NCBI RefSeq assembly: GCF_000381025.1
Contig: NZ_KB905816.1
Location: forward strand, 1-64,000
Length of the DNA stretch: 64,000 bases
DNA from: Streptomyces sulphureus DSM 40104
Lineage (GTDB): Bacteria > Actinomycetota > Actinomycetes > Streptomycetales > Streptomycetaceae
Direction of reading: 5' to 3'
Made by a program: the position numbers and the translations under genes. The first letter of the stretch is position 1. Every line of letters starts with the position of its first letter. The notes beneath the pieces are model-generated. The model saw nothing but the letters and a program-made list of their open reading frames with translations. It did not search any database and was not told where the DNA came from. Positions 32,889-41,208 of the stretch are shown here, piece after piece.

Positions 32889-35066
32889 TCAGCGGGCCGC
32901 ACCGTACGCCGCGCTGCCGGTGGAGCGGCGCAGCGCCTCCGCCGCCTCGGCGGTGCGGCCCAACTGCGCGAGGCAGTGGGCGAGGTCGCTGCGGCTGGTG
33001 AGCGTCTCCGGGTGCGCGGCGCCGAGGGTCCGCTGCCGCGCGGCCGCGACCTGCTCGTACACCTCGAGGGCCTCCTGCCAGCGGCCCAACCAGCCGAGCC
33101 CGACGGCCACTTCGCGGCGGCTCGCGAGGGCGTCCGGGTGCTCGGGCCCGAGCACGCGCTCACGGACGGCGCCGACATCGCGCGCCTCGCCGAGGGCCTC
33201 GTCCCAGCGGCCGAGCCTGCCGAGGTTGACGCCGTAGCCGTGCCGGGCGCGGAGCGTCTCGGGGTCCTCCGGGCCCTGCGTGCGCCCGCGCGCTTCGGCG
33301 AGCGCGCGGAAGAGGTCGAGCGCCTCCTCGGCGCGCCCGAGCCGGCCGAGGCTGATGCCGGTCTCATAACGCGCGTCAAGGGTGTCGGGGTGCTCGGGTC
33401 CGAGGACGCGGGCCCGAGCCGCGGTGAGCGCGCGGTAGACGCCGAGCGCCTCCTCCCAGCGCCCCAACCTGCCGAGCGCGTAACCGACTTCGTAGCGGCT
33501 GGTGAGGGTGTCCGGGTGCGTGGGGCCGAGCACCTCGGCGCGTGCCTCGGCCACCGCGGCGGCCTCGCGGTACGCCTCCTCCCTCCGGTCGAGGCGGCCG
33601 AGGGTGAAGGCGAGGTTGTGGCGGCAGCGCAGGGTGTCGGGGTGGTCCTCGCCCGCCGTCGCGCGGCGTACGGCGAGCACCTGGGCGTAGATCTGGTGCG
33701 CGGCCTCGTGGCGGCCGAGGCGGCCGAGCACGTACGCCGCCTCCTGCTGCGCGGCGAGGGTGTCCGGATGCCCGGCACCGAGCTGCGCCGTGCGGGCTGC
33801 GGCGACGAGTTCGTACTCGCGAAGGGCCTCCGGGTGGCGGCCGAGGCGGTTGAGGGCGAATGCGGTTTCGTACCGGCTGCCGAGCGTCTCGGGATGGCTC
33901 GGGCCGAGCGCCTGCCCCCGAGCGGCCGCGACGTCGCGGTGCGCCTGGAGCGCCTCGGGCCAGCGCCCTTCGCGCCCGAGGCGGACGGCGGCGCTGTGGC
34001 GGCTGCGCAGCAGCATGGGCGTCGCCGGGTCGTCGGCCGGCGGTGGCTGCGGCGCCGGAGTCGGCTCGAACGGGCCTGTGAGGCCCGTCCATCGACCGGT
34101 GAGGGCGGCGACGTGCGGCGGCGTCGCCTGGCGGTCGGCGCCGCGGCCGGCGGGCGAACCGGCGCCGATGCCGTGCGACCAGGCGGGCGGCGGCTGAGGC
34201 GCGCCCCTGGTGCGCGCCCGCGCGAGAGGGGCGGCGAGGTGGGCGGCGTCGGAGGGGCGGTGCGCCGGGTCCTTGGCGAGGAGGGCGAGGATCGCCTCCG
34301 CGAGCGGTTCGGGGAGTTCGGGTCGCACCTCGCGGGGCGCGCGGGGGGCCGTGTCGCGGTGGCCGACCAGGACGGACCAGGCGTCCTCGTAGTCGAACGG
34401 GGGTCGGCCCGTGGCGACTTCGTAGAGCACGCACCCGAAGGAGTACAGGTCGCTGCGGCGGTCGACGGGGTGCCCCGCGATCTGCTCGGGAGACATGTAG
34501 TGCGGGGTGCCCATCGCCATGCGCGAGCCGGTCAGCTTGCCGGTGAGGCCGATCTCGTGGCCGATCCGCGCGATGCCGAAGTCGCAGATCTTCACGGTGC
34601 CGTCGGAGGTCCTGACGACGTTCGCCGGCTTCAGGTCGCGGTGCACGACGCCCTGCTCGTGCGTGTAGGCGAGCGCCTCGGCGACCTGCTCGGCGACCCG
34701 CAGCACTTCGTCGACGGGCAGCGCGGCGCCGGAGTCGGCGAGAAGCCGCCCCAGGTTGGCGCCGTCGAGCAGCTCCATGACGAGGTAGAGCAGGCCCTGG
34801 TGCTCGCCGAAGTCGTGGACGACCGTCACCCCGCGGTGCTGGAGCCCCGCGGCGACGCGCGCCTCGCGGCGGAACCGCTCCCTCAGCACCGGCATGAACG
34901 GCCCGCCGTCCGATCCCTCGCCCGGTGCGGAGAGCGGCTTGAGGCACTTGACGGCGACGTGCCGCCCCAGCGACTCGTCCCGTGCCCGCCACACCTCGCC
35001 CATGCCGCCGCGGCCGATCAGATCGAGCAGCCGGTACCGGCCCTGGATCAGCGCGCTCTCCCCCAT
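32889..35066 (-). CDS. Cytoplasmic Ser/Thr protein kinase with C-terminal TPR array
   Basis: 725 residues. PknB-type kinase domain 10-270: glycine loop IGRGGMGEVW, K40 in VAVKCL, catalytic HRDLKPANV (142-150), DFG at 162-164, activation loop ending GTPHYMSPEQ. There is no transmembrane helix or PASTA domain. After a Pro/Ala linker (about 285-365) come eight 42-residue repeats ending in HPDTL- or HPETL-type motifs and containing LGRLGRxEEAL, that is TPRs of the kinesin-light-chain type (TPR_10/12). The array probably binds substrate or partner. The ATG at 35066 has no strong Shine-Dalgarno (GGGGGCGACAGC upstream). It is likely in an operon with the alpha/beta hydrolase downstream. Confidence 0.9.
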   Translation of the reverse strand: MGESALIQGRYRLLDLIGRGGMGEVWRARDESLGRHVAVKCLKPLSAPGEGSDGGPFMPVLRERFRREARVAAGLQHRGVTVVHDFGEHQGLLYLVMELLDGANLGRLLADSGAALPVDEVLRVAEQVAEALAYTHEQGVVHRDLKPANVVRTSDGTVKICDFGIARIGHEIGLTGKLTGSRMAMGTPHYMSPEQIAGHPVDRRSDLYSFGCVLYEVATGRPPFDYEDAWSVLVGHRDTAPRAPREVRPELPEPLAEAILALLAKDPAHRPSDAAHLAAPLARARTRGAPQPPPAWSHGIGAGSPAGRGADRQATPPHVAALTGRWTGLTGPFEPTPAPQPPPADDPATPMLLRSRHSAAVRLGREGRWPEALQAHRDVAAARGQALGPSHPETLGSRYETAFALNRLGRHPEALREYELVAAARTAQLGAGHPDTLAAQQEAAYVLGRLGRHEAAHQIYAQVLAVRRATAGEDHPDTLRCRHNLAFTLGRLDRREEAYREAAAVAEARAEVLGPTHPDTLTSRYEVGYALGRLGRWEEALGVYRALTAARARVLGPEHPDTLDARYETGISLGRLGRAEEALDLFRALAEARGRTQGPEDPETLRARHGYGVNLGRLGRWDEALGEARDVGAVRERVLGPEHPDALASRREVAVGLGWLGRWQEALEVYEQVAAARQRTLGAAHPETLTSRSDLAHCLAQLGRTAEAAEALRRSTGSAAYGAAR

Positions 35067-35234
35067 GTGTAGCTGTCGCCCCCGTCGTCGGCCGAATGCC
35101 CTCCCCGTCCACAGTATGGCGCGACGCGCGTCCACTGGGTATGGCCGCCCGATCCGGGGACGGACGGCGGCCTTTCGGCGGGCGTCGCGGCCCGTTAGCG
35201 TCGAAGAAGCGCAATTGCGCGCGGAGGGGGACCC

Positions 35235-36098
35235 ATGGCGGTGCGACCACGGCGGGACGGCCCGACCCCGGAAGAGGTCGGCGCGATGTACGACACGCAC
35301 GGGGAGATGCTCTCCATGCTCCTCGGCAGCAGCGCCGTGCACATCGGCATGTACGTGCCGGACGAGGCCCCGGCGCCCGTCACCGACCTGGTCGCGCTCT
35401 CCGACGCCGCGCAGGACCGCCAGACGGACTCACTCATCGAGATCCTGTCGCTCGGCCCCCGGGACCATCTCCTCGACATCGGCTGCGGGACGGGCGGCCC
35501 CGCGGTGGAGTTGGCGCTGCGCAGCGGGGCGCGGGTCACCGGAGTCACCGTCAGCGCCGAGCAGTTGGCGCAGTGCGAGGAGCGGGCGCAGGACGCGGAC
35601 GTCGCCGGGCGGGTCAGGTTCGCGCACGGCAACGCCATGGACCTGGCGCTGCCCGACGGCTCCTTCGACGCGGCCTGGTCGATCGACTGCTTCCCCCATC
35701 TCACGGACCGCGCCGCAGCGCTGCGCGAGGCGGCTCGCGTGCTGCGCCCCGGCGGCCGGCTGGTCGCGACCGACTTCACCGACCGCAGCACCCCGCCGCC
35801 CGAACTGGTGGACGCGTACCGGCGGCTGTGGAGCAGCCCGGCACCGACCGCCTTCGACACGCTCCTCGCCGAGGTCCGGGAGTCCGGTCTCGAGCTGGTG
35901 CGGGTGTGGAACCGGACGAGCAATGTCGCGCTCGCCGGCGAGCTGATGCACGCCGTCTTTCAGGACCGCAGGCAGGAGATGACGGAGCTGTACGGCGCCG
36001 AGGCCGTCGAGCACACGGCGGAACTGGTCGCGCCGTTCCGTGCGTACTGCCGGGACCACCTCGACTACTACCAGTTGCTCCTGCGCCGCCCGGCCTGA
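35235..36098 (+). CDS. SAM-dependent methyltransferase (class I)
   Basis: 287 residues. Motif I LLDIGCGTGGPAVELAL (about 77-93), acidic D/E after strand beta-2, motif LPDGSFDAAWSIDCFPHL and post-motif VLRPGGRLVATDFT. The N-terminal YDTHGEMLSMLLGSSAVHIG and the C-terminal helical cap resemble small-molecule O-methyltransferases of natural-product pathways, such as the rifamycin-type enzymes. The substrate is unknown and no biosynthetic genes are adjacent. GGAGGGGG precedes the ATG at 35235. Divergent from the kinase gene, 168 bases between starts. Confidence 0.85.
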   Translation: MAVRPRRDGPTPEEVGAMYDTHGEMLSMLLGSSAVHIGMYVPDEAPAPVTDLVALSDAAQDRQTDSLIEILSLGPRDHLLDIGCGTGGPAVELALRSGARVTGVTVSAEQLAQCEERAQDADVAGRVRFAHGNAMDLALPDGSFDAAWSIDCFPHLTDRAAALREAARVLRPGGRLVATDFTDRSTPPPELVDAYRRLWSSPAPTAFDTLLAEVRESGLELVRVWNRTSNVALAGELMHAVFQDRRQEMTELYGAEAVEHTAELVAPFRAYCRDHLDYYQLLLRRPA

Positions 36099-36185
36099 CA
36101 CCGCACCGGGTGGCCCGGCGGCTGTTGCGGTCGCGGTCGGTCGCGTGCCGGACTACCGTCGTCGGACATACGGGGCATACCGGGG

Positions 36186-36202
36186 CGTCTGCCCAGCAGA
36201 CG
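36186..36202 (+). terminator. Short hairpin between methyltransferase and efflux gene
   Basis: CGTCTGC (36186-36192) and GCAGACG (36196-36202) with a 3-base loop, preceded by a tandem CATACGGGG / CATACCGGGG. It could end the methyltransferase transcript or be an operator for the efflux gene. Confidence 0.4.
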
Positions 36203-36289
36203 TCCCGCGGCCCCGTGGTCCGCAGGTAGCCCCGTAGCCGTGCCGGTTCCGCGCTCTGCGGTGCGGGCGCCGCACGCGAGGAGGTCCGG

Positions 36290-37819
36290 ATGACGCCTCG
36301 TCACGCCGCTCCGCGCGGCGGAGGCCGCCCGCAGCAGCAGTCCGCACCCGAAGGGAACGTTCCGCACCGGTGGTGGGCGCTGGCCGTGATCGGACTGGCG
36401 CAGCTCATGGTCGTCCTCGACGCGACGATCGTGAACATCGCACTGCCCTCGGCGCAGCGCTCGCTCGGCTTCGGCAACGACGGGCGGCAGTGGGTGATCA
36501 CTGCGTATTCGCTCGCCTTCGGGAGCCTGCTGCTGCTCGGCGGGCGCCTCGCCGACCTCTTCGGACGGCGGCGTACGTTCATCGTCGGCCTCATCGGGTT
36601 CGCGTGCGCCTCCGCCATCGGCGGTACGGCGCACAGCTTCACGATGCTCATCAGCGCGCGTGCCCTCCAGGGGATGTTCGGCGCCGTCCTCGCACCCTCG
36701 GCTCTCTCGCTGCTCACCACGACCTTCACCGACCCCGTCGAACGCGCCAGGGCCTTCGGGGTCTTCGGCGCCATCGCGGGCTCGGGGGGCGCCATCGGGC
36801 TGCTCCTCGGCGGCCTCCTCACCGAGCACCTGAGCTGGCGCTGGACGCTGTACGTCAACGATGTCATCGCCGTGCTCGCCGTCGTCGGCGCGCTGGCCTT
36901 CCTCCGCAGCCGCGCGCCCGCCCAGCGACCCCGCCTCGACCTGCCGGGCGCGGCGCTCGTCGGCGTCGGGCTCTTCTGCGTCGTCTACGGCTTCTCCAAC
37001 GCCGAGACGCACGGCTGGAGCAACTGGATGTGCTGGGTCTTCCTCATCGCGGCCGGCGTGCTGCTGGGCGCCTTCGGATTCTGGGAGCGGGGTGCGCCCC
37101 ATCCGCTCCTCCCGCCGCGCGTCGTCGCCGACCGCAACCGCACCGGCTCCTTCCTCAGCGTCTTCATCGCCGGAGCCGGCATGTTCGGCGTCTTCCTCTT
37201 CCTCACCTACTACCTGCAGACGGTGATGGAGTACACCCCGGTCCGCACCGGGCTCGCCTTCCTGCCGATGGTCGGCATGCTGATGGCGACCGCTCAGCTC
37301 TCCACCAACATCCTCGTCCCCTACGTCGGTCCGAAGGCGACGGTGCCGACCGGGATGGGTCTCGCCACCGGCGGCATGGTCCTGTTGACGATGCTCGACG
37401 CGCACAGCAGCTACGTACCGCACGTCCTGGCGCCCCTGCTCGTCCTCGGGTTCGGCATCGGCCTGGTGATGCCGCCGGCGATGAGCCTCGCGACGCTCGG
37501 CGTCGCCGCCCGCGACCAGGGCGTGGCTTCGGCGACCGTCAACACCATGCAGCAGGTCGGCGGGTCGATCGGCACCGCGTTCTTCAACACGATGGCGACG
37601 ACCTCGGCCTCCCGCTTCGCCAAGGCGCACGCGGGCGAGCCGAACCTCGCGGTCCGCGCCAACCTGCACAGCTACCAGACCGCCTACACCACGGCGGGCT
37701 GCTTCTTCGTCGCCGGCTTCCTCGTCTCCGTCGTGCTGTACCGCAGGGGCCGCCCGTACGAGCAGACGCCGACGCTCGGGCCGGAGACGGAGGCGGGCGG
37801 GCAGCGGGCGGAGAGCTGA
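36290..37819 (+). CDS. MFS drug efflux transporter, DHA2 (14-TM) family
   Basis: 509 residues, proton-driven multidrug exporter in the membrane. Motif D1-like LMVVLDATIVNIALPSAQRS in TM1, motif A GGRLADLFGRRRTF between TM2 and TM3, motif C GSGGAIGLLLGGLL in TM5, and about 14 hydrophobic segments overall (EmrB/QacA type). Cytosolic tail RRGRPYEQTP. The ATG has GAGGAGG six bases upstream. A TetR regulator gene converges on it 60 bases downstream, so control by that TetR is possible but not shown by an operator here. Confidence 0.92.
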   Translation: MTPRHAAPRGGGRPQQQSAPEGNVPHRWWALAVIGLAQLMVVLDATIVNIALPSAQRSLGFGNDGRQWVITAYSLAFGSLLLLGGRLADLFGRRRTFIVGLIGFACASAIGGTAHSFTMLISARALQGMFGAVLAPSALSLLTTTFTDPVERARAFGVFGAIAGSGGAIGLLLGGLLTEHLSWRWTLYVNDVIAVLAVVGALAFLRSRAPAQRPRLDLPGAALVGVGLFCVVYGFSNAETHGWSNWMCWVFLIAAGVLLGAFGFWERGAPHPLLPPRVVADRNRTGSFLSVFIAGAGMFGVFLFLTYYLQTVMEYTPVRTGLAFLPMVGMLMATAQLSTNILVPYVGPKATVPTGMGLATGGMVLLTMLDAHSSYVPHVLAPLLVLGFGIGLVMPPAMSLATLGVAARDQGVASATVNTMQQVGGSIGTAFFNTMATTSASRFAKAHAGEPNLAVRANLHSYQTAYTTAGCFFVAGFLVSVVLYRRGRPYEQTPTLGPETEAGGQRAES

Positions 37820-37879
37820 ACCGGCTCGCGCGGAGTCCGACTCGGGTGCGGGCGGCTGCCGTTGTGGTGCGAGCGGCTC

Positions 37880-38464
37880 CTACGGCTCCGGGCGCAGCAG
37901 TCGCAAGAGGCTGCCACTGAGGGCGGACTCGGCCTCCTCGGCCGTCATACGGTCCGCGGCGGTCTGTTCCGCCGCGGTGTGCGCGAGCGCGATGATCGCC
38001 TCGACGAGCCAGGCGGCCGGGAGCTGGTCCCCGAACTCGCCGCTGCCCTGTCCGCGTCGGACGATCTCGGAGAGCCGCTCGACGATCGGGCGGTGCAGCT
38101 CCCGCGACCGCTCCGAGCTGAGCGGTCGGTCCCGCAGCAGCGGCTGCCGGTCGGCCAGTCGCCGGCTCGCCTCCAGCGACCGCAGCAGAGCGGCCTCGGC
38201 CGACTCCGCTTCCGCCGCCGAGGCGTCCATGGCGGCGACGACCTCGGCGGTGACGTGGTCGAGCACCGCGTCCAGCAGCTTCTCCCTCGAGCCGAAGTGC
38301 GCGTACACCGTCTGCCTGCTCACGCCCGCCGCCTTGGCGATGTCGTCGAGCCCTGCTTCGGGCCTTCCCGCGAGGACGTGTACGGCGGCGGAAAGCACCG
38401 ACGCGCGGCTCCGCAGGGCGTCGGCGCGGCGGCGGGGTGCCCCGCCGCCCTTCGGTTCGGACAT
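37880..38464 (-). CDS. TetR-family transcriptional repressor
   Basis: 194 residues. N-terminal HTH: GLDDIAKAAGVSRQTVYAHF followed by GSREKLLDAV. The rest is the helical ligand-binding and dimer domain (SERSRELHRPIVERLSEIV, AWLVEAIIALAHTAAEQTA). The start at 38464 lies 8 bases after a TAGGGT -10 box, so the mRNA is probably leaderless. It is divergent from the erythromycin-esterase-like gene. The palindrome at 38514-38531, between the two starts, is the natural operator for both, giving autoregulation and drug-inducible release. Confidence 0.9.
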   Translation of the reverse strand: MSEPKGGGAPRRRADALRSRASVLSAAVHVLAGRPEAGLDDIAKAAGVSRQTVYAHFGSREKLLDAVLDHVTAEVVAAMDASAAEAESAEAALLRSLEASRRLADRQPLLRDRPLSSERSRELHRPIVERLSEIVRRGQGSGEFGDQLPAAWLVEAIIALAHTAAEQTAADRMTAEEAESALSGSLLRLLRPEP

Positions 38465-38485
38465 CGTCGGCCACCCTAGCAAAGA

Positions 38486-38515
38486 TTGACAACCCTGTAA
38501 GGATTCCCCTAACTT
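38486..38515 (+). promoter_or_regulatory. Promoter of the erythromycin-esterase-like operon
   Basis: TTGACA (38486-38491), 18-base spacer, TAACTT (38510-38515). The -35 is a perfect consensus. The -10 overlaps the TTTGAC arm of the palindrome, so a bound repressor would block RNA polymerase. Confidence 0.6.
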
Positions 38516-38531
38516 TGACAACCACGTCAAA
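38514..38531. promoter_or_regulatory. TetR operator candidate (perfect palindrome)
   Basis: TTTGAC-AACCAC-GTCAAA, 6-bp arms with a 6-base spacer, typical of TetR-family sites. A second, imperfect copy (TTGACAACC) starts at 38486, 29 bases away. Together they span the divergent promoters. Confidence 0.6.
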
Positions 38532-38564
38532 TTTCTGCCGCACACAAGGCGCCGGGGGGTTCTG

Positions 38565-39821
38565 GTGGAGTTATCACAGTGGGTACGGGAGCAAGCGTTC
38601 AGGGCCGGGACGATCGACCCGGCTGCGCCGCTCGACGACCTCGCACCGCTGCGCCCGTTGATCGGTGACGCCCGCGTGGTCGCGCTCGGCGAAAGCGCCC
38701 ACCACGTCCGCGAGTTCGCCCTGCTCCGCCACCGTCTGCTGCGCTTCCTCGTCGAGAGGTGCGGCTTCGACGTGTACGCCTTCGAGGCGCCGTATCTCGC
38801 CTCCGAGGCACTCGACGCGTGGGTGTGCGGCGGCCCCGGGGACCTCGCCGAACTGACCGGCTCGCCCGCCATGGCGCTGGCCCGCTCCCCCGCCGTGCAC
38901 GACGCGCTCTCGTGGATGCGGGAGCACAACGCGACGGCGGAGCGCCCGGTGCGCTTCGCCGGAACGCTCGCCGGCGACGGCGGCACCTCGCCGCTGCCCG
39001 AACTGGTCAGGCTCCGCGCCATCCTGAGCGGCAGCGACCCGGACGCGCTCCCGCTGCTGGACCGCGCACTCGCCGCTGCGGAGACCTTCCACACCGAGAA
39101 CCCGCTCCACTCCTTCACCCGCTACCAGGCACTCGACGACTCCGTCCGGGACGCGCTCACCGCGGCCCTGAGCCGCCTCCTCGCCCGGCTGGAGAGCACC
39201 GTTGCGCGGCAGGACGAGGCCATGGCCGTGCTGCGCGGCGCCTGGCTCGTCGACCACCTCCAACGCGACGTGTCCGGACGGGGGTTGGCGCTCGGCTCGG
39301 CCTCGCTCGACGCGTTCATCGCCGAGTCGGTGCTCCGGATTCTCGCCCGCACACCCGACTCGAAGATCGTCCTCGCACTCCACAACGTCCACCTGCGCAC
39401 CGCGCCGGTCGCGCACGACGGGCCCTCGGGGCTCTTCCCCGCCGGATACCACCTGCGCAGGGAGTTGGGCGACGGCTACCTCGCGATCGCGGCGACGGGC
39501 GGACGGGGTCACGTCGTCTCCGAGCCCTACGACCCCGACGCCCCCAGTGGGCTCCGCCTCTTCGAGCGTGCCCTGCCTCCTCCCCAACCCGACAGCATCG
39601 AGGCGGCGTTCGGCGACACCGCGGCCCTGACCGTCGCAGACCTGCGAGCGGCGGACGCCGAGGACGCCGCACGCTTCCGCAAGTTCCGTGCGCAGGACGA
39701 GTTCCTCGAGCTGCCGGTGTTCGACGCGCTGGACGCCGTGGCCTACCTGCCGCGGCTGACCACCGATCCCCCGCGGGCCGACGACAGTCACCCGTCCGAC
39801 GAGAGAGGCGCACGGCTGTGA
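38565..39821 (+). CDS. Erythromycin esterase family protein
   Basis: 418 residues. EreA/EreB-like fold: VVALGESAHHVREFALLRHR (catalytic His of the GExxH region, about residue 45), FEAPYLASEALDAW, long helical middle, SKIVLALHNVHL, YHLRRELGDGYLAIAATGG. Ere enzymes hydrolyse the macrolide lactone; homologues of unknown substrate are common in Streptomyces. It starts at a GTG with GGGGGG upstream, and its stop overlaps the next gene (GTGA). The TetR next door suggests drug or metabolite induction. Macrolide esterase activity itself is inference. Confidence 0.82.
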   Translation: MELSQWVREQAFRAGTIDPAAPLDDLAPLRPLIGDARVVALGESAHHVREFALLRHRLLRFLVERCGFDVYAFEAPYLASEALDAWVCGGPGDLAELTGSPAMALARSPAVHDALSWMREHNATAERPVRFAGTLAGDGGTSPLPELVRLRAILSGSDPDALPLLDRALAAAETFHTENPLHSFTRYQALDDSVRDALTAALSRLLARLESTVARQDEAMAVLRGAWLVDHLQRDVSGRGLALGSASLDAFIAESVLRILARTPDSKIVLALHNVHLRTAPVAHDGPSGLFPAGYHLRRELGDGYLAIAATGGRGHVVSEPYDPDAPSGLRLFERALPPPQPDSIEAAFGDTAALTVADLRAADAEDAARFRKFRAQDEFLELPVFDALDAVAYLPRLTTDPPRADDSHPSDERGARL

Positions 39822-40306
39822 CCGCACAACGGAGCACCCACGCGCGCGTCGCCACCTCCGTCGCGCTCGTGTCGACGGGACTGCTGGCCGGCGCGTTCCT
39901 CTACGGCTGGGCCGTGGAGGCACCGACCTTCGACGACGTCCCGCTCGACGTCCACCTGGCCTACCGGGTCCGACTGATGGAAAGGAACGGCGCCGCCATG
40001 CCGCTGCTGGGTTCGGTCGCGACGGCCGCCGGCCTCTGGTCGGCTGCGACGACGAGAGGCGCCGCCCGGCTCTCCGCCGCCGGAGCCGCCGGCCTGGCGG
40101 GCGCCTCCCTCCTCGTCACCCGGTTCGGCAACGTCCCGATCAACGGCGAGATCAGGAGGTGGGCCGCCGGCGACGTCCCCGCCGACCACCAGGCGCGACT
40201 GGACACTTGGAGCCTGTTCCACGACATCCGCTTCGCCGCGGCAGCCGGGGCTCTCGTCCTGGCCGTCCTGGCAGCCGACCGGGCCACGGCGGGGCGAAGC
40301 TCGTAA
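39818..40306 (+). CDS. DUF1772 (anthrone oxygenase-like) membrane protein
   Basis: 162 residues, four hydrophobic segments (about 10-32, 55-72, 78-97, 138-156). DUF1772 features: GAFLYGWAVEAPTF near the N-terminus, NVPINGEIRRW in the loop after TM3, then RLDTWSLFHDIRF. Some family members are anthrone oxygenases; most are unassigned. Its GTG overlaps the TGA of the esterase-like gene by 4 bases, so translation is coupled. Confidence 0.8.
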   Translation: MTAQRSTHARVATSVALVSTGLLAGAFLYGWAVEAPTFDDVPLDVHLAYRVRLMERNGAAMPLLGSVATAAGLWSAATTRGAARLSAAGAAGLAGASLLVTRFGNVPINGEIRRWAAGDVPADHQARLDTWSLFHDIRFAAAAGALVLAVLAADRATAGRSS

Positions 40307-40374
40307 CGTCCCTGCGGCCGAGGTCCGTTGGCGCACGACCCGGCCCGCGACGCACTTTCGCGGATGCGCGAAGG

Positions 40375-40408
40375 GGCGGGGCTCGCACCGTCGCTGCTGA
40401 GCCCCGCC
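40375..40408. terminator. Hairpin between DUF1772 gene and methyltransferase
   Basis: GGCGGGGCTC (40375-40384) and GAGCCCCGCC (40399-40408), perfect 10-bp stem with 14-base loop, between two convergent genes and ending 6 bases before the minus-strand stop. Confidence 0.65.
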
Positions 40409-40414
40409 GCCGGT

Positions 40415-41200
40415 TCAGCGCACTGCGGCGACGAGGGCGTCCCGGGCCCCGCACCAGAGTTGGCGTGCCTCGGAGAACCCGGCGTCGCGGAGGGCGTCGA
40501 GGTGCCAGCTCGTCGCCGTGGGGCGGTGGGCGCGGGCGCGTCGGGTGGAGGGGACCCGTGGGTCGTCGAAGAGGGCGAAGCGGCGGTGTGCGGCGTCGGC
40601 CAGGGCAGGGTCCTCCGCGACGGCGCTCCACCAGGCCGCCCAGTCCTGCGCGCCTGCGGACCGCGCGCGTTCCTTGCGCTGCTCGTCGAAGGCGTCGAGC
40701 GCGGCGTTGAGCCGGGGCGCGGACTCGTCCCGCATGTGGTCGGCGTTGAGGAAGACCCCGCCGTCGCGCAGCAGGCCGGGCAACTGGGCGTAGAGCACGC
40801 GCAGTTGGTCCGCGTCGAGCCAGTGGAGCGCGGTGGCGGTGACCACGGCGTCGTAGCCGCGGTGCGGAAGGGCGTCCGTCCACTGCGGTTCCGTGAGGTC
40901 GGCGGTGACGAAGCGGACGCGTCGGTCGTCGGCGAAGTGGCCCTCGGCGATGGTGAGGAGCGCCGGGTCCAGGTCGACGCCGGTGGCGGTCGCTTCGGGG
41001 AGGCGGCGCAGCAACCGGTCGGTGATCGTCCCGGTGCCGCAGGCGAGGTCGAGGACGACCGGTTCGCGCCCCGCGGTCGCCTCGACGGCGTCGAGCATGG
41101 CCCGGAACCGCTCCTCGCGGTCGGGCATGTACCACTCCTGCTGCCGGTCCCAACTCCCCTGCCACGCAGTCCAGTCGGCCCTGTCGGCTGTGTCGGTCAT
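40415..41200 (-). CDS. Class I SAM-dependent methyltransferase, last gene of ABC operon
   Basis: 261 residues. Motif I VVLDLACGTGTITDRLLRRL (about 47-66), acidic GVDLDPALL, DAVVTATALHWLDADQL and a C-terminal part ending CGARDALVAAVR. The start at 41200 has GAGGAGAG upstream and lies 8 bases after the stop of the transporter ATPase, so it belongs to the transporter operon. If the operon imports nickel, a methyltransferase may make or modify a metal chelator; this is inference. The family itself (Methyltransf_25-like) does not reveal a substrate. Confidence 0.85.
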   Translation of the reverse strand: MTDTADRADWTAWQGSWDRQQEWYMPDREERFRAMLDAVEATAGREPVVLDLACGTGTITDRLLRRLPEATATGVDLDPALLTIAEGHFADDRRVRFVTADLTEPQWTDALPHRGYDAVVTATALHWLDADQLRVLYAQLPGLLRDGGVFLNADHMRDESAPRLNAALDAFDEQRKERARSAGAQDWAAWWSAVAEDPALADAAHRRFALFDDPRVPSTRRARAHRPTATSWHLDALRDAGFSEARQLWCGARDALVAAVR

Positions 41201-41208
41201 CTCTCTCC

